Of a stretch of 21,353 bases of DNA, positions 1-7,152 are shown one piece after another. Every line of letters starts with the position of its first letter. Position 1 is the first letter of the stretch. The translations under genes and the position numbers were made by a program. The notes under the pieces were generated by a model. It worked only from the letters and a program-made list of their open reading frames with translations, ran no database searches and was not told where the DNA came from. The stretch covers positions 1-21,353 of the forward strand of contig JAEWBT010000103.1 of NCBI GenBank assembly GCA_023391015.1, given 5' to 3'. This stretch comes from Bacteroidota bacterium (GTDB taxonomy: Bacteria; Bacteroidota; Bacteroidia; Chitinophagales; Chitinophagaceae).

Positions 1-1260
1 ACGAACGACTCCGGCGTGTATCATTTCAAGATGGAAGAGCCCATTCCGGCGTACCTCGTGGCGCTGGCCGTGGGCAAGGTAGAGTTTCAGAAAGTAGATG
101 CGCGGACGGGCGTGTATGCCGAGCCGTCGCGCCTGTCCCGCGCCGCATGGGAGCTGGGCGAGATGCCGAAGATGGTAGAGATTGCCGAGCGCCTGTACGG
201 GCCGTATCGCTGGGGGCGTTATGATGTGATTATTCTGCCGCCCGGCTTCCCGATTGGAGGGATGGAAAACCCACGCCTGACGTTTGCCACGCCGACGATT
301 CTGGCGGGCGACCGCAGTCTGGCCAACCTCATTGCCCACGAACTGGCCCACAACTGGAGCGGCAACCTGGTAACGAGCGCCACCTGGGACGACATTTGGA
401 TGAACGAAGGCTTTACGGTGTACATTGAGCGGCGCATTACCGAGGCGATGCTGGGCAAGAGTTATGTGGATATGCTCTGGGAACTGGGGTATCAGGATTT
501 GGAAAAAGCCGTGGTGGATTTTGGCCCCACGAGTCGCGAAACGTGGCTCAAAAACGACCTTGCGGGCAAAGACCCGGAAGATTGCCTGAGCGACGTGCCG
601 TATGAGAAAGGGTCGCTGTTGCTTTGGTTGATAGAGCAGAAAGTGGGCCGCGATAAATGGGATGCTTTCCTGAAAAGCTATTTTGACAAGCACGCCTTTG
701 GCAGCATTACCACCGAACAATTTTTGCGGGAACTCCACGCGCAGTTTTCGGATAAGGACAGCACATTGGAAAAATCGTTGCGGATTAACGAATGGGTGTA
801 TGGCCCCGGCATTCCAGCCAACGCGCCCCGCGCCGATTCGGCCCGCTTTACGCAGGTGAATGCCGTCCGGAATTCCTTCCTGCAAACCGGCACGGCAGAC
901 AGCGCCGCCACGGCGAAGTGGACGACGCACGAGTGGCTGCACTTCCTCCGCAAGATGCCCCGCCCGCTTTCTGAAGCGCAGATGCGCGCGCTGGACAACA
1001 CATTTCATTTCACCAAGAGCGGCAACAGCGAAATCGCTGACTTGTGGTTTGAAACGGCGGTGTACGCGAAGTATAAACCCGCGTATGGAGAGATGGAGCA
1101 GTTTCTGAGCCGCGTAGGAAGGCAGAAGTTTCTCACTCCGCTCTATACGGCGTTGAAAGAAAGCGGTCAGGGCGATTTGGCGAAGGCGTATTTCCGGAAA
1201 TACCACACCGCCTACCACCCGATTGCACAGGAGCGGCTGGGGCGGTTGGTGGGGGAATAG
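1..1260 (+). CDS. M1-family aminopeptidase (leukotriene A4 hydrolase-like), C-terminal 419 residues
   Basis: Zinc metallo-aminopeptidase that removes N-terminal residues from peptides. The frame is open from base 1, so the gene begins upstream and only the catalytic core onward is present. Counting from the GTG at 16, a GGMENP substrate-binding motif lies at residues 81-86, the zinc site HELAH at 108-112 (bases 337-351) followed by NWSGNLVT, and the third zinc ligand in NEGFTVYIE at 130-138. This spacing and the ERR after the Glu are typical of the LTA4H branch of family M1. The C-terminal ~200 residues look like the helical Leuk-A4-hydro_C domain. All key residues seen are intact. The missing 5' part would carry the N-terminal beta-sheet domain and any signal peptide, so location cannot be told. 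It converges with the acyltransferase gene; a 28-bp palindrome lies just after the stop. Confidence 0.93.
   Translation, partial: TNDSGVYHFKMEEPIPAYLVALAVGKVEFQKVDARTGVYAEPSRLSRAAWELGEMPKMVEIAERLYGPYRWGRYDVIILPPGFPIGGMENPRLTFATPTILAGDRSLANLIAHELAHNWSGNLVTSATWDDIWMNEGFTVYIERRITEAMLGKSYVDMLWELGYQDLEKAVVDFGPTSRETWLKNDLAGKDPEDCLSDVPYEKGSLLLWLIEQKVGRDKWDAFLKSYFDKHAFGSITTEQFLRELHAQFSDKDSTLEKSLRINEWVYGPGIPANAPRADSARFTQVNAVRNSFLQTGTADSAATAKWTTHEWLHFLRKMPRPLSEAQMRALDNTFHFTKSGNSEIADLWFETAVYAKYKPAYGEMEQFLSRVGRQKFLTPLYTALKESGQGDLAKAYFRKYHTAYHPIAQERLGRLVGE
1191..1200. repeat. TTTCCGGAAA iterated palindrome (coding copy; list of all coding copies)
   Basis: A perfect 10-bp palindrome repeated through the window. 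Copies inside genes start at 1191, 1510, 4942, 5372, 5975, 6811, 7514, 8656, 9865, 10164, 10865, 14497, 17294 and 18328. Core-only copies (TTCCGGAA) start at 5642, 10186, 11395, 14247, 16885, 16969 and 18338. Flanks are often A on the left and T on the right, giving a 12-bp palindrome. In proteins the motif is read as FRK, FPE or (I/F/V)SGN/K, so it is used in all frames. Its function is unknown. Confidence 0.85.
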
Positions 1261-1281
1261 GTGGGCAGATTTGAACTATTT

Positions 1282-1309
1282 GTAGAGACAAGGCATACCT
1301 TGTCTCTAC
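1282..1309. repeat. 28-bp palindromic intergenic repeat, copy 1; possible bidirectional terminator
   Basis: Arms GTAGAGACAAGG and its exact complement flank a 4-base CATA loop, giving a perfect 12-bp stem. It sits between the convergent peptidase and acyltransferase genes, 21 bases past the peptidase stop. A short T-run (GTTTT) follows on the + strand. A near-identical element occurs at 17015-17042, also between convergent genes. Terminator action is inferred from structure and position. Confidence 0.8.
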
Positions 1310-1353
1310 CGTTTTACGACAATACCAGAAATCTTCAAACCTTGTAGGCCTTA

Positions 1354-1363
1354 TTTCCGGAAA
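1354..1363. repeat. TTTCCGGAAA palindrome, intergenic copy
   Basis: Perfect copy abutting the stop codon (TGA, complement of 1364-1366) of the acyltransferase gene on its downstream side. With flanks it reads ATTTCCGGAAAT, a 12-bp palindrome. Confidence 0.9.
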
Positions 1364-2479
1364 TCAATCCTTCCTTGCCAACCGCTTTCCGGCATTCATA
1401 AAAGGCTTTTCTACCAACAAGTAAAAACCGGCGGCAACGAGCAGCACGGGCACGGCGTACAGCAGGCAGTGCCATAGATAATCCAGCGGCGGATATGAGA
1501 AGTGGAACCTTTCCGGAAAAGGATATTCCCCTAAGTGGCCGATCACAAAAAAATGAGTGAGATAAATGGAGTAACACATCCCGCCAATAATCGTGAGCAC
1601 TTTTAAAGACAAAAACTGCTTGACCGGCCCGGCAAAAAGCCCCATAAACAACAACAGCGTAGCCAAAAGCGGCAGCGCCAACCGGACCGCCCATCCCCAC
1701 TGCGGCACCAACGCTACAAACAGAAAGAGAACGACTGCGAATGGTAAAAGCCAGCCGAAACCCTTATAAATCCGCTGTGTCCGGGCATACACAGATGCCA
1801 CGCCCAGGCCGCCCCAGAAGTACGGGAAAAACTGCGCTAATGTAACGGGCTGCGCCGGAACCGCTTCGCTCAGGGCCACTGCCGCCCCGAAAACTACCGG
1901 AAAAACGACGGCCTGCGCTTTTGAGGAAAGCCGGAATACCCGAAACAACAGCGGTGCCAGCAGATAAAACTGAATTTCTACTTCCAGACTCCAGGCAATG
2001 ACCGTGAAGATGGATGGCCGGTCGTAAAGAATGTTGTGAAGGTAGAAGATGGAAGCAGCCCAGTGTTTCAACAGGTAGCCAGCGCTTTCTTCGGCAGACA
2101 GCAGCCGGAGTGCCAGCAGGAAGGTCATGAAAATCACGTAGGGCGGCTCAATGCGCACCAACCGGCGCAGGTAGTAATTCCGCAGGCTGCCGATGGGTTC
2201 ACCGTTTTGAAAGTGGCGGGCAAAAGGCAGGGCCACGATAAAACCGCTTATCGTAAAAAACAGGTACACGCCTTTATAACCGCCGCCGAAGAAAGCACCC
2301 AGCTTTAGGGGAAACGAAACCGGTTCCGGGCCATACCACTGTCCATACACAAAGAGCATGTGCAAGAGAAACACAAGACCAATGGCGATGAAACGCAGGC
2401 CATCCACCTCGGGCAGGTAGCGCCTTTGGCTGGTGTTGCGCCGGAAAAGCCGCGTAAGAAAATCAGCCGAAAAACGCAT
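1364..2479 (-). CDS. OafA-like membrane acyltransferase (Acyltransferase_3 family), 371 aa
   Basis: Polytopic inner-membrane protein of the type that transfers acyl (often acetyl) groups onto surface or secreted glycans; the acceptor here is unknown. Family hallmarks: Y-L-P-E-V-D-G-L-R at residues 21-29, His40 in the first membrane segment, GVYLFFTISGF at 70-80, and RRLVRIEPPY at 105-114, then about nine further hydrophobic segments. The C-terminus ends with a Lys/Arg-rich tail. I chose ATG at 2479 because the longer open frame upstream (to 3604) is antisense to pdhA and not protein-like, and because family members start shortly before the RYLPEVDGLR motif. It is divergent from pdhA with 114 bp between the two starts, and convergent with the peptidase. 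No SGNH domain is fused, so it is the short form of the family. Confidence 0.9.
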   Translation of the reverse strand: MRFSADFLTRLFRRNTSQRRYLPEVDGLRFIAIGLVFLLHMLFVYGQWYGPEPVSFPLKLGAFFGGGYKGVYLFFTISGFIVALPFARHFQNGEPIGSLRNYYLRRLVRIEPPYVIFMTFLLALRLLSAEESAGYLLKHWAASIFYLHNILYDRPSIFTVIAWSLEVEIQFYLLAPLLFRVFRLSSKAQAVVFPVVFGAAVALSEAVPAQPVTLAQFFPYFWGGLGVASVYARTQRIYKGFGWLLPFAVVLFLFVALVPQWGWAVRLALPLLATLLLFMGLFAGPVKQFLSLKVLTIIGGMCYSIYLTHFFVIGHLGEYPFPERFHFSYPPLDYLWHCLLYAVPVLLVAAGFYLLVEKPFMNAGKRLARKD

Positions 2480-2569
2480 GCAGAAGTGGATAAGGAAGAG
2501 CGAAAGAACAGGTGTAGCCTGTTTTGTAGAATCGCGCCGGCGGGCGCTGCAAAGTAGGCACAGGTGCTT

Positions 2570-2577
2570 TATCTTCG
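2570..2577 (+). promoter_or_regulatory. Candidate -7 element for pdhA
   Basis: TATCTTCG matches the Bacteroidota -7 consensus TAnnTTTG at 7 of 8 positions and ends 16 bases before the chosen pdhA ATG. No clear -33 TTG was found, so this is moderate evidence. Confidence 0.45.
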
Positions 2578-2593
2578 CGCAAATTTCGCAAGC

Positions 2594-3589
2594 ATGGCGC
2601 AGACTCTTTTTGGCAAAGAAACCTACCTCTACTGGTACGAAAGCATGTTGCTGCAACGGCGTTTTGAAGAAAAAGCCGGACAGCTTTACGGACAGCAGAA
2701 AATCCGGGGGTTTTGCCACCTCTACATCGGTCAGGAAGCCGTATCTGCCGGTATGATGACCGCCCTGCGCGATGATGACAACGTGATTACTGCCTACCGC
2801 GATCACGGCCTGGCCTTGGCCAAAGGCATGACCGCCGACGAATGTATGGCAGAGCTTTTTGGCAAGGCTACCGGTTGCTCTAAGGGTAAAGGCGGCTCTA
2901 TGCACTACTTTTCTGCCGAGCACCGCTTTTTTGGTGGCCACGGCATTGTAGGCGGCCAAATCGGCCTGGGCGCGGGCATTGCGCTGGCCGATCAGTACAA
3001 CGGCAACGACCGCGTTACCATTTGCCTTTTCGGCGACGGTGCAGCGCGGCAAGGCATGCTGCATGAGACGTTCAACATGGCCATGCTCTGGAGCCTGCCG
3101 GTGGTTTTTATCTGCGAAAACAACCACTACGCCATGGGTACTTCCGTGGAGCGTACCTCTAAAACGCTGGATATTGTGCGCATGGCTGATGCTTATGAAA
3201 TGCCCGGCGACTCGGTGGACGGCATGAACCCCGAAGACGTACACACCGCTATTGAGCGTGCTGTGAAACGCGCCCGTGAAGGCGGCGGCCCAACGTTTCT
3301 GGAAATTAAAACCTACCGCTACCGTGGCCACTCCATGAGCGACCCGGCGAAGTACCGCACCAAGGAAGAGGTAGAAGAATACCGTCAGAAAGACCCGATC
3401 GAGATGGCCAAAAAGAAAATTCTGGATCAGAAGTGGGCCACCGAAGACGAGTTGGAGGTGATTAACGAGCGCGTGAAAGACGAAGTGGCTGCCTCGGTGG
3501 AATTTGCCGAGAAAAGCCCCTGGCCCGACGACAGCGAAGTTTATAAAGACATCTACGCCGAAGACGATTATCCCTACATCATGGATTAA
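2594..3589 (+). CDS. pdhA: Pyruvate dehydrogenase E1 component, alpha subunit, 331 aa
   Basis: Thiamine-diphosphate-dependent alpha chain of the E1 heterotetramer, which decarboxylates pyruvate in the cytoplasmic pyruvate dehydrogenase complex. The ThDP-binding motif runs from GDGA (147-150) to ENN (175-177). The phosphorylation-loop-like segment YRGHSMSDPAKYR is at 243-255, and the N-terminal KIRGFCHLYIGQEA block at 36-49 is typical of bacterial PdhA. The length is normal. ATG at 2594 is preferred over the GTG at 2564, because family members begin close to the KETYL...LLxRRFEEKAGQLYGQQ block and a -7-like element lies between the two. The E1 beta gene is not adjacent, as is usual in Bacteroidota where pdhA and pdhB are often separate. 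Downstream is the TPR gene on the same strand. Confidence 0.95.
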   Translation: MAQTLFGKETYLYWYESMLLQRRFEEKAGQLYGQQKIRGFCHLYIGQEAVSAGMMTALRDDDNVITAYRDHGLALAKGMTADECMAELFGKATGCSKGKGGSMHYFSAEHRFFGGHGIVGGQIGLGAGIALADQYNGNDRVTICLFGDGAARQGMLHETFNMAMLWSLPVVFICENNHYAMGTSVERTSKTLDIVRMADAYEMPGDSVDGMNPEDVHTAIERAVKRAREGGGPTFLEIKTYRYRGHSMSDPAKYRTKEEVEEYRQKDPIEMAKKKILDQKWATEDELEVINERVKDEVAASVEFAEKSPWPDDSEVYKDIYAEDDYPYIMD

Positions 3590-3603
3590 GTCGCCCGGCG
3601 ACA

Positions 3604-3627
3604 CCGGAAACTACTGGACATTTCCGG
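3604..3627. repeat. Short inverted repeat CCGGAAA...TTTCCGG after pdhA
   Basis: Perfect 7-bp arms (3604-3610 and 3621-3627) separated by 10 bases, 14 bases after the pdhA stop. No T-run follows, so terminator function is doubtful. The arms are half-sites of the iterated TTTCCGGAAA palindrome. Confidence 0.5.
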
Positions 3628-3650
3628 GAAAATTTATGGCCGGAAAGCTG

Positions 3651-3658
3651 CATCTTTG
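3651..3658 (+). promoter_or_regulatory. Candidate -7 element for the TPR gene
   Basis: CATCTTTG matches TAnnTTTG at 7 of 8 positions and lies 42 bases before the ATG. The leader after it contains repeated CATTAG words (3661-3697). No clear -33 element was seen. Confidence 0.4.
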
Positions 3659-3700
3659 TCCTTTAGCACATTAGTATATCAGCCCATTAGCATATTACAC

Positions 3701-4405
3701 ATGGCAACTGCCCAAACCCCTCCTTCTTCTACCCCTTCGCCCCGCAAGGTTCCGGTTATCCAGCCGGAAGTTACTGCGATGGACAAACTGCAATACCGCT
3801 ACGAGAAAAACAAAAAGCGCATCAACATCATCGTGGCGGCGGTGGCGCTCCTGATTCTTGGTGGCGTCGGCTACCGGTTTTATACCAACAGCCAAAACGA
3901 AAAAGCTGCTACGGCTGTGGCCTACGCCCAGCGTTACTTTGAAAGCGACTCTACCAATCTGGCACTCAACGGCGATGGACAGCACCCGGGCTTTCTGCGT
4001 ATTATCAAGAAATACAGCGGTACCAAAACAGCGAACCTAAGCCACTACTACGCCGGCATTTGCTACCTGAAAATGGGCGATTACGCCAACGCCCTCAAGC
4101 AACTAAAAGAATTTGACGGTAATGGTACCAACGTGGGTGCTGCTGCCCAGGGCGCTATCGGAGATGCGTATATGGAAACCGGCAAAACGAAGGAAGCGAT
4201 TGCTGCCTACGAAAAAGCCGCCTCCGACGAAAAAGACATTGCCCTTTCGCCGGTGTATTTGCAGCGTGCCGGGATGGCCTACGAGATGCTCAATCAACCC
4301 GAAAAAGCCATTCAGACTTACAAAAAAATCCGCGACGTGTATCCCATGAGTGCGCAAGCGCGGGATATGGATAAATACCTAGCGCGCCTTGGCTCGCTGG
4401 ATTAA
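3701..4405 (+). CDS. Membrane-anchored tetratricopeptide-repeat protein, 234 aa
   Basis: Architecture: a Pro/Ser/Thr-rich cytoplasmic N-terminus (1-26), a basic stretch YRYEKNKKR (32-40), one transmembrane helix at about 41-60 (INIIVAAVALLILGGVGY), and then an extracytoplasmic helical domain. Recognisable TPR units include SHYYAGICYLKMGDYANALK, a unit ending in GDAYMETGKTKEAIAAYEKA, and one with YLQRAGMAYEMLNQPEKAIQ. The layout resembles YfgM-type proteins (single N-terminal helix plus TPRs), which in other bacteria associate with the Sec translocon and chaperones; whether this one does is inference. The ATG at 3701 is preferred to an upstream TTG because of the long leader and the typical N-terminus. 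It is followed by a strong terminator and may be its own transcription unit. Confidence 0.85.
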   Translation: MATAQTPPSSTPSPRKVPVIQPEVTAMDKLQYRYEKNKKRINIIVAAVALLILGGVGYRFYTNSQNEKAATAVAYAQRYFESDSTNLALNGDGQHPGFLRIIKKYSGTKTANLSHYYAGICYLKMGDYANALKQLKEFDGNGTNVGAAAQGAIGDAYMETGKTKEAIAAYEKAASDEKDIALSPVYLQRAGMAYEMLNQPEKAIQTYKKIRDVYPMSAQARDMDKYLARLGSLD

Positions 4406-4424
4406 TAAGCACACATTTTTTACT

Positions 4425-4462
4425 CAAAGCCCACTTTCTTTTTAGAAGTGGGCTTTGTTTTT
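4425..4462 (+). terminator. Rho-independent terminator after the TPR gene
   Basis: A perfect 12-bp stem, CAAAGCCCACTT (4425-4436) and its complement (4446-4457), with a 9-base loop, followed by five T residues (4458-4462). It ends only 16 bases before the next ATG, so the next gene must start transcription within or just after it, or depend on read-through. Confidence 0.9.
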
Positions 4463-4478
4463 GCAGGGCTTTCCGGAT

Positions 4479-5444
4479 ATGAAAATCTGGGTGAAATACT
4501 ACCTTCTTCTGATCCTTCTAAGCGGCTGTGCTCGTTTGCCGGCTCCAAGAATTTCGGGAATTTCCGGGATTTCCAGCGCACACATCACCCGCACCGTCTT
4601 GTTGCCGCATGTCTCCTCTGGTTCTTCCCTTTCCCGCGACGGGCAAATGCTGTACCTCGTTTCCGACGACGCGCCCTACGTTTACACCTATTCCTTAAAA
4701 ACCGGCGAAACGGATAGTGTGCTATTGCCGTATCTGGATAGCAAGGCCCACCGTATGTCGCATCCCCAAAAAGCCGACTACGAAGCGAGCTTTATTACGG
4801 AAGATAAGGGGGAAAAATACCTGATTCTCTTTGGCTCCGGCAGCCGATCCCCAACCCGCGATTTTGTGGGCATTTTTCCATTGGATAAGTCTAAAATACC
4901 GGAACGGCGGGACGCGGCGGCACTTTACAAACACCTCCGGATTTCCGGAAATTTAGCCCTAAAAGATTTCAATCTGGAAGGTGCAACCCGCACATCCGAC
5001 GGAACCATTCTGCTCCTCAACCGGGGACGGCAACAGTATTTTCAGGTTTCTGAAAATGATTTGTGGGCCTGGATAGAAAACGGGACACTGCCGGCAGTTT
5101 CCGTTCAAAGCACGCCGCTGCCGGGAGCCGCGCCTTATACGTTCTCCGGCGCTGAAACGCTTGATAAAACCACTCTTGTTTTCGCTGCCTCACAGGAAGC
5201 CACCAAGAGTGCACAGTCTGATGGCGAAGTCGTGGGTTCGGCCATTGGGTTTCTTCACAAAACAAACGACAATACCTGGCAGGTAAAAGGTTTTTGGCCG
5301 GTAAAAGATGCTTCCGGTAAACCAGCTCGGGAGAAAATTGAAGGTGTTATTCCAAACCCGGCCGCTCAAAATTTCCGGAAATTTATCGCGCTCACCGACA
5401 ACGACGACGGTCAAAGCAAGCTGTTGTGGATAGAGCTCCGTTAA
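4479..5444 (+). CDS. Putative lipoprotein of unknown function, 321 aa
   Basis: I do not recognise the family with confidence. The N-terminus MKIWVKYYLLLILLSGC is a lipoprotein signal with lipobox L-S-G-C and lipidation at Cys17, so the product is probably attached to the inner or outer membrane. The mature part is rich in short beta-strand-like segments (GQMLYLVSDDAPYVYTYSL, EKYLILFGSGSRS, DGTILLLNRG, TTLVFAASQE, FRKFIALTDNDDG). This suggests a beta-propeller-like fold, possibly a sugar- or phosphate-ester-related or structural propeller; that is inference. ATG at 4479 is chosen because the signal peptide begins there; an upstream TTG lies inside the terminator stem. It converges with the first GT-C-like gene with only 8 bases between stops. 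Confidence 0.75.
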   Translation: MKIWVKYYLLLILLSGCARLPAPRISGISGISSAHITRTVLLPHVSSGSSLSRDGQMLYLVSDDAPYVYTYSLKTGETDSVLLPYLDSKAHRMSHPQKADYEASFITEDKGEKYLILFGSGSRSPTRDFVGIFPLDKSKIPERRDAAALYKHLRISGNLALKDFNLEGATRTSDGTILLLNRGRQQYFQVSENDLWAWIENGTLPAVSVQSTPLPGAAPYTFSGAETLDKTTLVFAASQEATKSAQSDGEVVGSAIGFLHKTNDNTWQVKGFWPVKDASGKPAREKIEGVIPNPAAQNFRKFIALTDNDDGQSKLLWIELR

Positions 5445-5452
5445 CAGAGCTT

Positions 5453-7081
5453 TCAACGCGACTTTTTATAAACCCGTATGTTGATGTAACTGGCCACGAG
5501 GCTGTCTGAAGGATAAACCGGATTGACATCCTCTAACTGAACTAAATACAGTGCTTTCTCCGCCGGAACGATGGCTTTTCCCCTCCGCTGCCAAAGAGCC
5601 TTCGGCAAAAATGCGTTATCGGTGAAGCCGACTGACGTGCCTTCCGGAATCCGGTCCAGCATTGCTTCAATCTTGCTGTTTCGCTCTGCTACGTTATAGA
5701 GGTAAAGTGCATCGGCCAGGCGTTCGTGGTTGACAGCCATCACAGCTACCGAAGTTGCAAGGCCCGTTAGTGCCGCGACCGGGTAAAACCATTTGGCACC
5801 AAACCGTGTCGCCAGGATCTGCAATAAATAGAAAGCAGCTAGCAATCCAACCACTGCCGACACGGAATACAACCCCATTAATTGCCGGGTAAAAGGCGTT
5901 TGCCGCATGATGGCCACAACCACATCACAGCCAATCCAGAGCGCAATCGTGAGACTGCCCAAAAGCCGCGTTTTTTTCCGGAAAAGTAGCGCTACTGCAC
6001 CAAGCGCCGCCAAGATACCAAGCAAGTAGCCCAGCTTGCCGTAGCCGGTAAAGTAATCGCGAAACGGGCCAAACGGCGGAAAGGTAAAATCGCTCCAGGG
6101 CATCGGCGCGACCCACTGATGACCGGCAATCGCCCGGAGCCCGGAAAACGAAAGCAAAGGCAGCAACACAAGAAAAGAAGCCGCAACCGCGAAAACCTGC
6201 GCGCGCCAGAACGGCCAAAGGATTTGCCGGTTTATCAGGCATTGGCCCAGTCCCCACATGCACAAACCGACGTGGAAATAAATAAAAGTCGGCAGCATAC
6301 CATAGCCTACCGCTACTGCTACCGGGTATAAAGCTAAATTCCGGGCGTCGTTGGTGCGCAGGTAACGGGTGGCGAGGAGCAGTGCCCACCAACTAGCCAG
6401 CAGATAGAGCGTGTAACTCCGCGCTTGTCCGGAAAAGCCCCAGGCCGGAAAAATGGTTAGTGAAAGCAGCGTCATTAAAACGGCGGCATGGCGGGGTGTA
6501 TTCCAAACCAAGAGCCACCGGTAGGTAATAATTCCGCCCCCGGCATAACCTAAAATGGCAATAATCTTCCCCCAAAGCAGCGCCGTTTCCGGAGTGGCGA
6601 CCAGGGAATTGAGGGTGTTGTATAAAATGTGATTGTTGGGAACCGGATAGTGGCTGAGTGCGCGAAAGGGATGGGTGCTTCCAAAAAACATCGCCGACTG
6701 GTCTTCGTCCATGGCGATTTCCGGGATAGAAGCGCTGAAAATGCCTAAAGCCAGCGCGACGGAAGCAATTAAAATTGTAGCCAGCCCATCGGCGCGCTCC
6801 CAACGTTGCTTTTCCGGAAACCGGACTTTCAGCACGGCCCAAATGAGGATTGGGCAAATCACAAGCGCCAGTCCACACCACAACCGGCCCTTCTGCCAGG
6901 TTTGTGGTGTGAAAAATTCTGCTCGCCAGTACGGCTTTCGGTAGAACGGCCCCGGCAACGATTCATACCAGCGGGCCAGCGCGTTGTAATCGTGGAAAAG
7001 GTAGAAAAAACAGAAAAAGACCACCGCCGCCAAGGGCAGCAGGAGCACCAAACGGCACAAAAAGCGGCGGTCAAAAAGCAT
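5453..7081 (-). CDS. GT-C-like polytopic membrane protein, paralogue 1 of a tandem triplet, 542 aa
   Basis: About a dozen hydrophobic segments. The first long extracytoplasmic loop follows the second or third segment and carries AMDEDQSA (acidic pair at 125-127) and then HPFRALSHYPVPNNH (137-151). GFSGQARSYTLYLLA is at 215-229, and a soluble-looking C-terminal tail contains RIPEGTSVGFTDNAFLPKALW. An acidic motif in loop 1 of a long polytopic protein is the hallmark of GT-C enzymes using lipid-linked sugars (PMT/ArnT/GT39 relatives), so transfer of a sugar on the periplasmic face is the best guess; donor and acceptor are unknown. Last gene of the leftward run, 71 bases after paralogue 2. A -7-like CATTTTTG (7114-7107) could give it its own promoter. 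The start ATG matches the aligned N-termini of the paralogues. Confidence 0.8.
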   Translation of the reverse strand: MLFDRRFLCRLVLLLPLAAVVFFCFFYLFHDYNALARWYESLPGPFYRKPYWRAEFFTPQTWQKGRLWCGLALVICPILIWAVLKVRFPEKQRWERADGLATILIASVALALGIFSASIPEIAMDEDQSAMFFGSTHPFRALSHYPVPNNHILYNTLNSLVATPETALLWGKIIAILGYAGGGIITYRWLLVWNTPRHAAVLMTLLSLTIFPAWGFSGQARSYTLYLLASWWALLLATRYLRTNDARNLALYPVAVAVGYGMLPTFIYFHVGLCMWGLGQCLINRQILWPFWRAQVFAVAASFLVLLPLLSFSGLRAIAGHQWVAPMPWSDFTFPPFGPFRDYFTGYGKLGYLLGILAALGAVALLFRKKTRLLGSLTIALWIGCDVVVAIMRQTPFTRQLMGLYSVSAVVGLLAAFYLLQILATRFGAKWFYPVAALTGLATSVAVMAVNHERLADALYLYNVAERNSKIEAMLDRIPEGTSVGFTDNAFLPKALWQRRGKAIVPAEKALYLVQLEDVNPVYPSDSLVASYINIRVYKKSR

Positions 7082-7106
7082 ATAAGGAGGACGTTTTGCG
7101 AAGCTG

Positions 7107-7114
7107 CAAAAATG
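7107..7114 (-). promoter_or_regulatory. Candidate -7 element before paralogue 1
   Basis: On the minus strand CATTTTTG matches TAnnTTTG at 7 of 8 positions, 25 bases before the ATG at 7081. No convincing -33 element. The gap of 71 bases to the upstream paralogue makes an internal promoter plausible. Confidence 0.3.
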
Positions 7115-7152
7115 GATTGGTAAAATGGATTACAGTCTTAACTTACTGCTCT

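Noticed and set aside
2480..3604. N-terminal extension of the acyltransferase open frame (up to 375 residues)
   Set aside because: It is entirely antisense to pdhA and the intervening region, with no membrane or domain pattern; acyltransferases of this family begin near the MRFSADF start at 2479.
7084..7092. Perfect-looking Shine-Dalgarno AAGGAGGA on the + strand
   Set aside because: No plausible + strand gene follows; it is the antisense of the region upstream of paralogue 1.
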